Assembly: GCF_013149275.1 (NCBI RefSeq)
Contig: NZ_JABGNA010000002.1
Coordinates: 372,001-436,000, forward strand
From: Mucilaginibacter sp. SG564
GTDB lineage: Bacteria; Bacteroidota; Bacteroidia; Sphingobacteriales; Sphingobacteriaceae
DNA: 64,000 bases
Direction: 5' to 3'
Below the pieces are notes generated by a model, which was not told the DNA's origin, did no database searches, and was given only the letters and a program-made list of their open reading frames with translations. Made by a program: the position numbers and the translations under genes. The first letter of the stretch is position 1, and every line of letters starts with the position of its first letter. Of this stretch, positions 40,817 to 50,377 are shown one piece after another.

Positions 40817-40846
40817 AAAAGCGGCCCTGAAGAAGCCGCTTTTTGT
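40817..40846 (+). terminator. Rho-independent terminator of ppsA
   Basis: AAAAGCGGC / GCCGCTTTTT stem with a short loop, followed by TTGTTATT, 30 bp after the ppsA stop. Confidence 0.85.
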
Positions 40847-40891
40847 TATTATCAGAGTATGTCTTTGCTTGCACTAAGCATTTCCTTTAAC

Positions 40892-40899
40892 TACATTTG
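40892..40899 (+). promoter_or_regulatory. Candidate -7 box of the M28 peptidase gene
   Basis: TACATTTG is an exact TAnnTTTG, 20 bp before the ATG at 40920. The upstream TTTG (40864-40867) is at 24 bp spacing, longer than the usual 19. Confidence 0.45.
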
Positions 40900-40919
40900 G
40901 GATAAACACGTTTACACAT

Positions 40920-42578
40920 ATGAAGAACAAATACCATTACCTGCTGGGGTTAAGCGGCAGCATATTGATTGCTGCCTGCAGTCAAAATAAAAAGGAAGAT
41001 CAGGAATCCCTCAAAGCCATAACTCCCGACGAGATCAAATCGCACATCGCGGTGCTGGCCAATGATTCACTGTTAGGGCGCAAGCCTTTTACTCCCGGTG
41101 AAAACAAAGCCATAGCTTATATCTCATCGGAATTTAAAAAAGCCGGATTAGAACCCGGCAATAACGGTGGTTATTTACAGGATGTGCCCATGGTGGAGAT
41201 CACCAGCCAACCATCCGAAACCATGGAGATCAGCGGTGCTAAATCGCCAATGAGCCTGCATAAACTCACGGATTTTGTAACCTTTAGCCGCCGCGAGGTT
41301 GATTCGGTACAACTTAAAAACTCGCCGCTTGTTTTCGCCGGCTACGGTATTGTCGCCCCCGAGTTTCACTGGAATGATTATGCCGGGCTGGATGTAAAAG
41401 GCAAAACCGTAGTTGTGCTGGTGAATGATCCCGGCTTTAAAAGCGGCGATCCTACCATATTTAAAGGCGATACTATGACCTATTACGGCCGCTGGACCTA
41501 CAAATTTGAAGAAGCCGCCCGCCAGGGTGCCGCCGGCGTGATCATTGTGCACCAAACCGAGCCTGCCAGTTATGGCTGGGAAGTGGTATCCAACAGTAAT
41601 TCGGGCGCTAAACTTTACCTTACCCAGGCAGACAAACATATGTCCCGCTGCAAGGTGGAAGGCTGGATCACGGAAGACGCCGCTAAAAAACTATTTGCTG
41701 ATGCCGGTATCACCGGCGATCTGCGCGCTATTGCCCGCAGCAAAAGCTTTAAGGCTGTTCCGCTTAACCGCTCAGTTTCTTTAACTATCAACAATAAGCT
41801 TAAATATTCAACCTCGCATAATGTTATTGGCACCATCAAAGGCAGTACATCGCCAGGTGAGTATATTTTGTATACCGCTCACTGGGATCACCTGGGCATT
41901 GGCAAACCCGATGCCAAAGGCGACAGCATTTATAACGGCGCTGTTGACAATGCCAGTGGTGTAGCCGCTATCATCAGCGTAGCCAAAGCATTTCAACAGG
42001 CCAAAGAAAAACCCAAACGCTCCATTGTATTTTTAGCGGTAACTGCCGAAGAACAGGGTTTACTGGGCTCGGAGTATTATGCCACTCATCCCGTTTATCC
42101 GCTCAACAAAACCATTGCCGATCTGAACATGGACGCCCTGGGCAGCTATGGCGAAACCAAAGACATCGCTATCACCGGCAAGGGTCAAAACGATCTGGAA
42201 GATTATGTGGCCGATATAGCCAAAGAGGATGGCCTCACCACCGTAGGCGACCGTCACCCGGGCGCGGGCAGCTATTACCGGTCTGATCATTTTAATTTTG
42301 CCAAACTGGGTGTTCCGGCACTGGATATTAACAATGGCAGCATCAGCAAAACACAGGGAGCTACTTACGGCGAAGACAAGCAAAAGGAATATAACTCGCA
42401 GCGCTATCACCAACCGGCTGATAATTACAGTGCCGATATGGACGCTACCGGCATGGCCCAGATTGCTGATATCCTTTACCGTATAGGCACCAAACTCAGT
42501 AACGAAACCACCTTTCCCGGCTGGAAACCGCATTCGGAATTTAAGGCTGTGAGAGATAAGGCAGTCAATGGTCGATAG
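40920..42578 (+). CDS. M28-family zinc aminopeptidase, lipoprotein with PA domain
   Basis: 552 residues with a lipoprotein signal (lipobox Cys at residue 20, ILIAAC). A protease-associated domain sits at about 130-270 (LVFAGYGIVAPEFHWNDYAG ... GAAGVIIVHQTEPASYGW). The M28 catalytic core shows the co-catalytic zinc ligands: YTAHWDHLGIG (His), GAVDNASGVAA (bridging Asp), VTAEEQGLLGSEYY (catalytic Glu pair) and NMDALGSYG (Asp). It probably cleaves amino acids from peptides in the periplasm. The last codons and the TAG stop lie within a 31-bp palindrome. Confidence 0.94.
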   Translation: MKNKYHYLLGLSGSILIAACSQNKKEDQESLKAITPDEIKSHIAVLANDSLLGRKPFTPGENKAIAYISSEFKKAGLEPGNNGGYLQDVPMVEITSQPSETMEISGAKSPMSLHKLTDFVTFSRREVDSVQLKNSPLVFAGYGIVAPEFHWNDYAGLDVKGKTVVVLVNDPGFKSGDPTIFKGDTMTYYGRWTYKFEEAARQGAAGVIIVHQTEPASYGWEVVSNSNSGAKLYLTQADKHMSRCKVEGWITEDAAKKLFADAGITGDLRAIARSKSFKAVPLNRSVSLTINNKLKYSTSHNVIGTIKGSTSPGEYILYTAHWDHLGIGKPDAKGDSIYNGAVDNASGVAAIISVAKAFQQAKEKPKRSIVFLAVTAEEQGLLGSEYYATHPVYPLNKTIADLNMDALGSYGETKDIAITGKGQNDLEDYVADIAKEDGLTTVGDRHPGAGSYYRSDHFNFAKLGVPALDINNGSISKTQGATYGEDKQKEYNSQRYHQPADNYSADMDATGMAQIADILYRIGTKLSNETTFPGWKPHSEFKAVRDKAVNGR

Positions 42579-42601
42579 ACCATGGTCCATGGACTATCGA
42601 C
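42571..42601. repeat. Palindrome covering the M28 stop codon
   Basis: GTCGATAGACCATGG and CCATGGACTATCGAC are reverse complements with a mismatched base in each arm, 31 bp in all. The TAG at 42576-42578 ends the M28 gene inside the left arm. Decayed copies (CTATGGTCAATTAACC) follow. Confidence 0.75.
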
Positions 42602-42628
42602 TATGGTCAATTAACCAATGAACAAACA

Positions 42629-42664
42629 AAAAATCCACCCCGTAACAGAAGGTGGATTTTTTTT
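42629..42664 (+). terminator. Rho-independent terminator of the M28 gene
   Basis: AAAATCCACC / GGTGGATTTT stem with a 10-base loop and a run of T. Adjacent to, but separate from, the palindrome at the stop codon. Confidence 0.85.
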
Positions 42665-42706
42665 GATATATATATATAGTGAAACTATCATCCCCCAAGG
42701 GCTTGT

Positions 42707-43069
42707 TTAGTTGCTCATTTTAGCAATATTGAAGCTTTCGATAGCCATTTGTTTGTTGTAATCGGTGGCTATGTTTTTATAGTTGATCAGGTCTACAACA
42801 GTACCGATAAGGCAAAAGCCACCGGTAAAAAAGTAAACCAGGCCCATGCCTATCTGGTCGGTCATAAAGCGCTGCACGCCTGATACGCCAAGGAATCCAA
42901 GCAGCGTGGCCAGCAGAATATCCTGTGGGTTTCTTCTTTTGTTGCCGTAAATACCTATAAAATACCGTTGCTGATCTTCGGTTAATGAGGCTAATGCCTG
43001 TTGTAAAAAGGAAAACTCTTCGGGAGTAATACCTTCAAACATCATATATGGATTTGGGTAAGTGTTCAT
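42707..43069 (-). CDS. TM2-domain membrane protein
   Basis: 120 residues. The N-terminal 45 residues are soluble (YMMFEGITPEEFSFLQQALA SLTEDQQRYF). The TM2 domain follows: helix 1 LLATLLGFLGVSGVQRFMTD, the DQIGMGLVYFFTGGFCLIGT turn and helix 2, ending VVDLINYKNIATDYN. The conserved G..RF and D of TM2 are present. Function unknown; commonly found in Bacteroidota beside the DUF2752 gene, as here. Confidence 0.88.
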   Translation of the reverse strand: MNTYPNPYMMFEGITPEEFSFLQQALASLTEDQQRYFIGIYGNKRRNPQDILLATLLGFLGVSGVQRFMTDQIGMGLVYFFTGGFCLIGTVVDLINYKNIATDYNKQMAIESFNIAKMSN

Positions 43070-43272
43070 TTTCGTAGCGTTTAAGGTTATCGTTTGTTTG
43101 ATGATATAAAGGTATTACGATAAGCAAAACGAGCCTATGGAAAACTGGTTAGCAGCAGGAACATGTCGGTGAGCGGGGAAGTTTTGGCGGTGAAAATATA
43201 GAGCCGGGATCATGGAGCGAGGATCGAGGTTCAGGACTTATGCGTTGTACGATGTTTTTATGCTACTCCTTC

Positions 43273-43581
43273 TTAAAAACCCGAATCCCGCTCCCCGAAC
43301 CGCGTAACACGAGTTACGCTCAAAACATAAATCCGGTGAAAAATAACGACCACGGCAGGGATGCCCAGCCAATGGGCGTGAAAGGAATTGGGGATATCGC
43401 CGTGGAACAAGTAAATGATGGAATGTCCCAGTCCGCAGCCAGGGCACCATTTAAAGCCCATCAGTTTTAAGGGGCACAGTGTAAAATGCGATTCAGCGCC
43501 CGGCGTACTAAAAGCCAGGGCAAGCATAGCCGCTACCCAGAAAAACAGTTCAAAATATTTTGAAAAGAGCCTTTTAATCAA
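43273..43581 (-). CDS. DUF2752 membrane protein
   Basis: 102 residues if translation starts at the TTG that overlaps the DUF4199 stop codon (43581). An ATG at 43620 would add 13 residues and overlap the upstream gene by 47 bp. The family motif MGFKWCPGCGLGHSIIYLFH then GDIPNSFHAHWLGIPAVVV is clear. There are two or three transmembrane helices, with the CPGCG Cys pair at a membrane edge. Function unknown. Probably co-transcribed with the DUF4199 gene. Confidence 0.85.
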   Translation of the reverse strand: MIKRLFSKYFELFFWVAAMLALAFSTPGAESHFTLCPLKLMGFKWCPGCGLGHSIIYLFHGDIPNSFHAHWLGIPAVVVIFHRIYVLSVTRVTRFGERDSGF

Positions 43582-43987
43582 CCTTGTTCGCTTTGTTATG
43601 ATACAACAAAGATACGGCAAAGGCCAGTAATACGCCCACCAACAAAGCCCCGAATATGCGGCCCGACGAGGCCTCCATTACGTTGCTCATAGATACATGC
43701 GCATAGCTAAAATATAATATGGTGGCAAAAATGGTTACAATACCTCCTGCAATTAATATTTTAAAACTTTGTATCAAGGCTTCCAAAAAGCCCATCTGTC
43801 CTTTACAGTCGTTTTTACGATAGTTGTAGATCCCTATAAGTAACCCAAGGGCCGGAATCAGAAATGAAAAGTACTCCAGTGTGGCCACCTTTTCGTCGGT
43901 TGGTGAGATGCCCGAACCGTGCATCACAAACATCCAAGCTCCACTTAATACGCCAATGACAATACCCCAAATAATTGCATTCTTCAT
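43574..43987 (-). CDS. DUF4199 membrane protein
   Basis: 137 residues with four transmembrane helices: 5-22, 39-55, 70-93 and 108-127. The pattern MKNAIIWGIVIGVLSGAWMF ... YFSFLIPALGLLIGIYNYRK then NDCKGQMGFLEALIQSFKI is characteristic of the Bacteroidota DUF4199 family (IYNYRK..GG/KG xF..A). Function unknown. It is the first gene of a two-gene unit with DUF2752. Confidence 0.87.
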   Translation of the reverse strand: MKNAIIWGIVIGVLSGAWMFVMHGSGISPTDEKVATLEYFSFLIPALGLLIGIYNYRKNDCKGQMGFLEALIQSFKILIAGGIVTIFATILYFSYAHVSMSNVMEASSGRIFGALLVGVLLAFAVSLLYHNKANKVD

Positions 43988-44255
43988 GGTTATAAAATTA
44001 GGTTAAAACAATAGGTAGGTTATAATGATAAGTTTATTCAATTTACTATTAAAAAGTAATAATTCATAGAGATTGTTTCATTTTGGAACAAAGTTTTTTG
44101 GAGTAAGGACTATGGACTGTGATATGATTGGATCGTTGGACCTTAGTATGATTGAACTGTAATCCCCAAAACCTTATAATTCCAAAGTCATATACGCTAA
44201 AAGTCTCCTATTCCTAAAATCCAATAGTCCCCAAAAGTCCTATCATCTTTTTCCG

Positions 44256-44263
44256 TATATTTG
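44256..44263 (+). promoter_or_regulatory. Candidate -7 box of mfd
   Basis: TATATTTG is an exact TAnnTTTG, 7 bp before the TTG start of mfd. The preceding 150 bp contain loose inverted words (GGACTATGGAC / CCAATAGTCC). Confidence 0.5.
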
Positions 44264-44270
44264 CGCAGTT

Positions 44271-47200
44271 TTGAACATCCGTGATATTTTAGACAGATAT
44301 AAAGCTGATGACAGGATAAAAGCGTTGGCAACTGCGCTAAACGCTTCCAAAAATCCAAGGATACAGCTACGTGGTTTAGTCGGATCAAGTGATTCGGCCA
44401 TGGCGGTAGCTTTGTATTTTTTGCAGCACAAACACATGGTATTTGTACTGCCCGATCGGGAAGAAGCCGGTTATTTTCAGGCCGACCTGGAAAACCTTAC
44501 CGGTAAGGAAGCTCTGCTTTTCCCTTCCTCCTACCGCAAGCCCTTTGAATTTACCCAACCCGATAGCAGCAATGTACTGGCACGCGCCGAGGTACTGAAT
44601 GAGCTTAACCACTCTACCGAGTTTGGTCAATTGATCGTAACCTACCCCGAGGCCCTTGCCGAAAAAGTAATCGACCGCTCATCGCTCGAAAAAAACACGC
44701 TCGAAATAGCCGTTGGCAGCAAGCTGAGCATTGAGTTTATTAACGAGTTTTTAATTGAGTATGATTTTGACCGGGTTGATTTTGTGTACGAGCCCGGGCA
44801 ATTCTCTGTTCGCGGGGGTATTGTTGATATCTTCTCGTTTTCGCATAACCTCCCTTACCGGGTAGAGTTCTTTGGCGATTTTATTGAGTCGATCCGTACA
44901 TTCGAGATTGAAAGCCAGTTGTCTGTTGAGCAGGTTAAAAGCATCACCATTGTACCCAATGTACAATCCAAGTTTTTAACCGAAAGCAATATTTCCCTGC
45001 TGGAATATGTGGAACCCGGCACCCAGGTATGGATCAAAGACGTACAGTTTACGCTTGACATTATCCAAACCGGCTTTAAAAAGGCGGTAAACCTATGGAA
45101 GGCCCTATCTGCTGAAGAAAAAACGCAGAACCCCGAATGGATAGACCCTAAATTTGGTTTCACCGACGAGAAACTGATAGCCGATCAGCTATTTGATTTC
45201 CCTGTGGTAGAATTTGGCAAACAGTTTTTCTATCAGCCTACGACGTCTATCAATTTTGATATGCGGCCGCAGCCATCTTTCAATAAGGATTTTACGCTGC
45301 TGATTCACAATTTTAAAAACAACGAGGCCGATAAGATCGAGAATTTTATCCTCACCGACTCGGCCCGGCAGGTAGAGCGTTTATATGCAATTCTGGATGA
45401 TCTGGATAAAACCGTAAAGTTCACCCCCATCAGCGTTTCTATCCGTGAAGGTTTTGTAGACCATGAACAAAAACTGGCCTGCTATACCGATCACCAGATA
45501 TTTGACCGCTACTATAAATACAAGCTCAAAAAAGGTTACCAGCGCTCGCAGGCGATCACATTGAAAGAACTGCGCGACCTGAAACCCGGCGACTACGTTA
45601 CCCATATTGACCACGGTATAGGCAAATACGCAGGCCTGGAAAAGGTGGAGGTTAACGGCAAACAGCAAGAGATGATCCGCCTGATTTATGCCGATAATGA
45701 TCTGCTGTATGTAAACATCAACTCGCTTAACCGCATATCTAAATACAGCGGTAAAGAGGGCATGGTGCCTAAGATGAACAAGCTGGGCACCGATACCTGG
45801 GAGCGTTTGAAGAAAACAACAAAAAAAAAAGTTAAGGACATAGCCCGCGATCTGATCAAGCTTTACGCTCTGCGTAAGGCCCAGCAGGGTAATGCCTTTT
45901 CGCCCGATAGTTACCTGCAAACCGAGTTGGAAGCCTCCTTCCTTTACGAGGATACGCCAGACCAGGAAAAAGCCACCGCCGACTTTAAAAAGGACATGGA
46001 ATCGCCGCACCCGATGGACCGTCTCATTTGCGGAGATGTAGGCTTTGGCAAAACCGAGGTTGCCGTTCGCGCGGCATTTAAGGCCGTAGCCGATAGCAAA
46101 CAGGTGGCTATATTGGTACCAACCACCATTTTAGCGGCACAGCACTACAAAACATTTACAGACAGGCTCAAAGGCTTCCCGGCTAATATTGATTATATCA
46201 ACCGGTTTAAAACCAGCCGGCAGATCAAGGATACTTTAGAGAAGCTGAAAGAAGGCAAGGTGGATATCATCATCGGTACACATCGGCTGGTGAGCAAGGA
46301 TGTGAAATTTAAGGACCTGGGGCTGATGATCATCGACGAGGAGCAAAAATTCGGCGTATCAACCAAAGAAAAACTGAAACAAATGCGTGCCAACGTGGAT
46401 ACGTTAACGCTTACCGCCACGCCTATTCCGCGTACGCTTCATTTCTCGTTGATGGGGGCACGTGATCTTTCCATCATCTCCACACCACCGCCCAACAGGC
46501 AGCCCGTAGTTACAGAGTTGCATGTGTTTAACGATACGCTGATCAAAGAAGCGGTAGAGTTTGAGCTGGAACGTGGCGGACAGGTATTCTTTATCCATAA
46601 TCGCGTGGCCGATCTCCCGCAACTGGGTGGTATGATCCACAAGCTGGTGCCTAAGGCCCGTGTGGGTATTGCCCACGGACAGTTAGAAGGTGACGCGCTG
46701 GAAGATGTGATGCTGAAATTTGTGAACCACGAGTATGATGTATTGGTGGCCACTACCATTATTGAAGCCGGTTTGGATATCCCGAATGCCAATACCATCA
46801 TCATCAATTACGCTCACATGTTTGGCCTGAGCGATCTGCACCAGATGCGTGGCCGTGTAGGGCGGAGCAATAAAAAGGCGTATTGCTATTTGTTAAGTCC
46901 GCCATTGTCTACCTTAACCAGCGAAGCCCGCAAACGCCTGAGTGCGATTGAAGAGTTCAGTGACCTGGGCAGTGGTTTTAACGTGGCCATGCGCGATCTG
47001 GACATCCGGGGCAGCGGCAACCTGCTGGGCGCCGAGCAAAGCGGCTTTATTGCCGAGATCGGGTTTGACATGTATCACAAAATATTGGACGAAGCCATAC
47101 AGGAGTTAAAAGACGATGAGTTCAAAGGCGTTTTCCCCGATGAAAAACCACGTCCGTTTATTTCCTTTACCCAAATTGATACCGACCTGGAGATCCTGAT

Positions 47201-47627
47201 CCCCGATGAGTACGTGACCAATATATCGGAGCGTTATAACCTGTATACCGAACTATCCAAGCTGGAAAACGAGGTGGAATTGGCCGCTTTTCAACAGCAA
47301 CTGCATGACCGTTTTGGTAAGGTACCACCACAGGTTCATGATCTGCTGAACACCATGCGCATGCAATGGCTGGGCAAAGCCATCGGCTTTGAAAAGATCT
47401 CGCTTAAAAAGAATGTATTGCGGGGCTATTTTATCAGCGACCAGCAATCGGCATATTTCGAGACAGACGCCTTCCGCAATGTGCTCACTTTTGTGCAATC
47501 AAACATGCGTCGTACCAACCTCAAAGAAGTAAAAAACACCCTGCGCCTCAGCATTGAAGGTGTAAACAGTATTGATCAGGCCCTGTTGTTCCTGAGTGAG
47601 ATTGCGGGCATGGTTGGGGTTGATTAG
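44271..47627 (+). CDS. mfd: Transcription-repair coupling factor
   Basis: 1118 residues. Mfd removes RNA polymerase stalled at DNA lesions and recruits UvrA. UvrB-like N-terminal domains run to about 400. The RNA polymerase-interaction domain (about 420-500) contains LKPGDYVTHIDHGIGKYAGL. The translocase has Walker A DRLICGDVGFGKTEVAVRAA, the DEEQ box MIIDEEQKFGVSTKE, TLTATPIPRTLHFSLMGARD and the helicase VI region HQMRGRVGRSNKKAYCYLL. A C-terminal TRCF domain follows. Translation appears to start at TTG (44271); the nearest ATG is too far inside. A promoter box directly precedes it. Confidence 0.97.
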   Translation: MNIRDILDRYKADDRIKALATALNASKNPRIQLRGLVGSSDSAMAVALYFLQHKHMVFVLPDREEAGYFQADLENLTGKEALLFPSSYRKPFEFTQPDSSNVLARAEVLNELNHSTEFGQLIVTYPEALAEKVIDRSSLEKNTLEIAVGSKLSIEFINEFLIEYDFDRVDFVYEPGQFSVRGGIVDIFSFSHNLPYRVEFFGDFIESIRTFEIESQLSVEQVKSITIVPNVQSKFLTESNISLLEYVEPGTQVWIKDVQFTLDIIQTGFKKAVNLWKALSAEEKTQNPEWIDPKFGFTDEKLIADQLFDFPVVEFGKQFFYQPTTSINFDMRPQPSFNKDFTLLIHNFKNNEADKIENFILTDSARQVERLYAILDDLDKTVKFTPISVSIREGFVDHEQKLACYTDHQIFDRYYKYKLKKGYQRSQAITLKELRDLKPGDYVTHIDHGIGKYAGLEKVEVNGKQQEMIRLIYADNDLLYVNINSLNRISKYSGKEGMVPKMNKLGTDTWERLKKTTKKKVKDIARDLIKLYALRKAQQGNAFSPDSYLQTELEASFLYEDTPDQEKATADFKKDMESPHPMDRLICGDVGFGKTEVAVRAAFKAVADSKQVAILVPTTILAAQHYKTFTDRLKGFPANIDYINRFKTSRQIKDTLEKLKEGKVDIIIGTHRLVSKDVKFKDLGLMIIDEEQKFGVSTKEKLKQMRANVDTLTLTATPIPRTLHFSLMGARDLSIISTPPPNRQPVVTELHVFNDTLIKEAVEFELERGGQVFFIHNRVADLPQLGGMIHKLVPKARVGIAHGQLEGDALEDVMLKFVNHEYDVLVATTIIEAGLDIPNANTIIINYAHMFGLSDLHQMRGRVGRSNKKAYCYLLSPPLSTLTSEARKRLSAIEEFSDLGSGFNVAMRDLDIRGSGNLLGAEQSGFIAEIGFDMYHKILDEAIQELKDDEFKGVFPDEKPRPFISFTQIDTDLEILIPDEYVTNISERYNLYTELSKLENEVELAAFQQQLHDRFGKVPPQVHDLLNTMRMQWLGKAIGFEKISLKKNVLRGYFISDQQSAYFETDAFRNVLTFVQSNMRRTNLKEVKNTLRLSIEGVNSIDQALLFLSEIAGMVGVD

Positions 47628-47648
47628 GCACCCATTTCTATAACAATC

Positions 47649-47744
47649 GCCATTGCGAGCGCAGCGTGGCAATCCCCGATTAGCAGGGCAAATATGCAAA
47701 GTCGCTCTGTAACGTTAGGGATTGCTTCGTACCTCGCAATGACG
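47649..47744. repeat. Dispersed palindromic repeat, family A, copy 4
   Basis: GCCATTGCGAGCGCAGCGTG then GCAATCCCC at the left, GGGATTGCTTCGTACCTCGC then AATGACG at the right. It lies between convergent mfd and hpt, where it may act as a two-way terminator. Confidence 0.85.
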
Positions 47745-47750
47745 TTGGGG

Positions 47751-48287
47751 CTATATTTTCTTATAAATATCTCTCAAATTTCTACCCATTTCCTGGTAAT
47801 CCAGGCCATAACCTACAACAAACTCATTCTCGATCTCAAAACCTACATATTTCAGCTCCTCAATAGGGCTAAGTAATGCCTCCGGCTTTAGTAATAAAGA
47901 GCATACAGCTATGGATGCAGGGTTACGTTTTTTTAGTTTATCAATGAGGTAATGCAGAGTATTGCCGGTATCCACAATATCCTCAATAATTACTACATCA
48001 CGGTCTTTAATATCCATGATCAAATCAATATCATCGCGGATCTTCAGCTTGCTGGTAGTGCCACCATAGTACGAGGCCAGTTTAGTAAAGGCAATTTCGC
48101 ATGGGCGATCAATTTCTTTGATCAGGTCGGCTATAAATAAAAAACTGCCGTTCAGTACGCCAACAAATACCGGGATACTGTTCTGATAATCGGCATTTAA
48201 TTGCTGACCAATGGCTTTAGTGCGTTCAACTATTACTTTTTCGCTAATGAGGGGTTCAAATTCGAGATCGGCAATTTTAATTTTCAT
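47751..48287 (-). CDS. hpt: Hypoxanthine phosphoribosyltransferase
   Basis: Purine-salvage enzyme making IMP (and GMP) from hypoxanthine (guanine) and PRPP; 178 residues. The PRPP-binding loop is DVVIIEDIVDTGNTLHYLID, the flexible loop is KLASYYGGTTSKLKIRDDID and VFVGVLNGSFLFIADLIKEI supplies the pyrophosphate loop. The C-terminal KYVGFEIENEFVVGYGLDY is typical of bacterial HPRT. Converges with mfd across a family A repeat. Confidence 0.95.
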   Translation of the reverse strand: MKIKIADLEFEPLISEKVIVERTKAIGQQLNADYQNSIPVFVGVLNGSFLFIADLIKEIDRPCEIAFTKLASYYGGTTSKLKIRDDIDLIMDIKDRDVVIIEDIVDTGNTLHYLIDKLKKRNPASIAVCSLLLKPEALLSPIEELKYVGFEIENEFVVGYGLDYQEMGRNLRDIYKKI

Positions 48288-48437
48288 ACGAGGGGGATTA
48301 CTTTAATGTTTGGGGCATTTCTAACTATGGTATGCTGAGCAGGTACATACGCATTACGATTTTTGCCCTAAAATAGTATAAATCGCTTACAATAGCATCA
48401 AAATAATTATACCGCATATAATGTATCTTTACCATCC

Positions 48438-49667
48438 ATGATCGACTACCAGGCATACACTTTACCCAATGGCATCCGCATATTATATAAACATGCCCCC
48501 TTTGCCATAACCCATTGCTGTTTTATTATAAATGCCGGCTCGCGCGATGAGGCTCCGCAACAGGAGGGCCTCGCGCATTTCATTGAACACCTGCTGTTTA
48601 AAGAAACCGAAAGGCGCAATACCAATCAAATTTTAAACCGCCTGGAACTGGTGGGAGCCGATCTGAATGCCTATACCACCAAAGAGTACACCTGTATACA
48701 CGCGTCGTTGCTTAACCAGCATCTGGAGCGCTCGATGGACCTGTTTGAGGATATCCTGTTCCACTCCACCTTTCCAGAGGATGAGCAGGAAAAAGAAAAA
48801 GGTGTGATCTTGGATGAGATAGCCTCCTACCTCGATCAGCCGGAAGAAGCCATACAGGACGATTTTGAAGAACTCCTTTTTAAAGGCCACACCCTCGGCA
48901 ACAACATTTTAGGTACAACCGAATCTGTTGGGCGGATGAACGGCGATGATATCCGGGCCTTTATCCGGGCCAATTACAGCACCTCCGAAATGATATTTGC
49001 CGTTCATGGCAATTATGATTTTAAAAAGATCATCAAGTTATCCGAAAAATACTTCGGGGCTATCCCTGCGCATCATCCTCAAAAAAACAGGATAGTTCCG
49101 CAGGCCAATCAAAATGGCATTCATATTGTTAAAAAACCGATATCGCAAACGCATTGTATTATTGGTAACCAGGCCTATTCCTCCTCACATCAGCACAAAA
49201 GTGGTTTATTACTGCTTAATAACTTGCTGGGAGGCATGGGTATGAGCAGCCGGTTGAACCTGGAGATCCGCGAAAAGTATGGTATTGCCTACACTATTGA
49301 GTCGAACTATACTACGCTTACCGACACCGGTATTTTTTCTATTTATTTTGGCACCGATGCCGAGAAAGCCGACAAAGCATCGCGCCTGGTACACAAAGAA
49401 TTAAAAAAACTGCGAGAGCAAAAGCTAGGTACACTGCAGCTGCACCAGGCCAAAGAAAAATTTATAGGGCAGATTGCCCTGGCCGAGGAAAACCGCATGA
49501 GCCTGATTATATCAATGGCAAAAAGTTTGCTCGATTTTAATCATATTGATACACTGGAAGATGTTTTTGCCAAAATAAATGCCGTTACAGCCGATCAATT
49601 ATTAGAAATAAGCAACGAAATTTTTGATATTGACAAGCTAATTACACTGAAATTTGAACCTAAATAA
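48438..49667 (+). CDS. M16-family (insulinase-like) zinc protease
   Basis: 409 residues: two tandem M16 domains. The inverted zinc motif HFIEHLLFKE (HxxEH) lies at about 50-54, with the distal Glu in EKEKGVILDEIASYLDQPEE. The C-terminal domain contains LLNNLLGGMGMSSRLNLEIR EKYGIAYTIES, the conserved R/Y pair. It has processing-protease-like length. Downstream, def follows with a 23-bp gap in the same direction, so the two may form an operon. The upstream TATCTTTA is one base off a -7 box. Confidence 0.93.
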   Translation: MIDYQAYTLPNGIRILYKHAPFAITHCCFIINAGSRDEAPQQEGLAHFIEHLLFKETERRNTNQILNRLELVGADLNAYTTKEYTCIHASLLNQHLERSMDLFEDILFHSTFPEDEQEKEKGVILDEIASYLDQPEEAIQDDFEELLFKGHTLGNNILGTTESVGRMNGDDIRAFIRANYSTSEMIFAVHGNYDFKKIIKLSEKYFGAIPAHHPQKNRIVPQANQNGIHIVKKPISQTHCIIGNQAYSSSHQHKSGLLLLNNLLGGMGMSSRLNLEIREKYGIAYTIESNYTTLTDTGIFSIYFGTDAEKADKASRLVHKELKKLREQKLGTLQLHQAKEKFIGQIALAEENRMSLIISMAKSLLDFNHIDTLEDVFAKINAVTADQLLEISNEIFDIDKLITLKFEPK

Positions 49668-49690
49668 GAATAATCCTGTATTTTTATAAA

Positions 49691-50263
49691 ATGAAGTATC
49701 CTATCATCGCCTACGGAGATCCTGTTTTAAGGAAAAAAGCAACAGCCATTGAACCAGACGAGTACCCTCATATCAAAGAATTGGTTGAAAACATGTTTGA
49801 AACCATGTACGCCGCGCACGGTGTTGGCTTAGCAGCCCCTCAAGTGGGCATGTCTATGCGATTATTTGTGGTTGACGCTTCTGTTTTTAGCGATGATGAG
49901 CCTGATTTGAAAGACTTTAAAAAAGTATTCATCAACGCTACCATATTAGAAGAAACCGGCGAAGAATGGGGCTTTAATGAGGGCTGCCTGAGCATACCCG
50001 ATATCAGGGAGGATGTATACCGCAAACCCGTTGTAAAACTATCTTATTATGACGAAGAATGGAAGCATCACGAAGAAAGCTTCAAAGGTCTTGCTGCGCG
50101 CGTGATACAGCATGAGTATGACCATATTGAAGGTAAATTGTTTACCGACAAGCTAAGTCCGCTGCGCAAACGTCTCATCGAGAAAAAACTGAACGATATT
50201 TCAAAAGGCATGGTTGACGTTGACTACAAAATGAAATTCCCTGCTGTTAAAAAGGGACGATAG
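49691..50263 (+). CDS. def: Peptide deformylase
   Basis: Removes the N-formyl group from nascent proteins; metal-dependent; 190 residues. The three family motifs are present: GVGLAAPQVG, EGCLSIPDI with the metal-binding Cys, and QHEYDHIEGKLF with the HExxH-type His pair and Glu. Spacing corresponds to type I enzymes. It lies immediately downstream of the M16 protease gene. Confidence 0.97.
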   Translation: MKYPIIAYGDPVLRKKATAIEPDEYPHIKELVENMFETMYAAHGVGLAAPQVGMSMRLFVVDASVFSDDEPDLKDFKKVFINATILEETGEEWGFNEGCLSIPDIREDVYRKPVVKLSYYDEEWKHHEESFKGLAARVIQHEYDHIEGKLFTDKLSPLRKRLIEKKLNDISKGMVDVDYKMKFPAVKKGR

Positions 50264-50377
50264 TTTAAATCGTAAGTCTGGGGTCTTTTATTCTAAGTCA
50301 AGAAACGGATATGTTTCCGAGCCTATAAAGACTTTGCCTATAAAAATATTTATGACTTCAAACTCTGAGCTTCAGAA

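Noticed and set aside
42060..42590. 176-codon ORF opposite the M28 peptidase gene
   Set aside because: Shadow of a gene with clear catalytic motifs.
45381..46010. 209-codon ORF opposite mfd
   Set aside because: Long antisense frame caused by codon bias of mfd; mfd motifs in the other strand are unambiguous.
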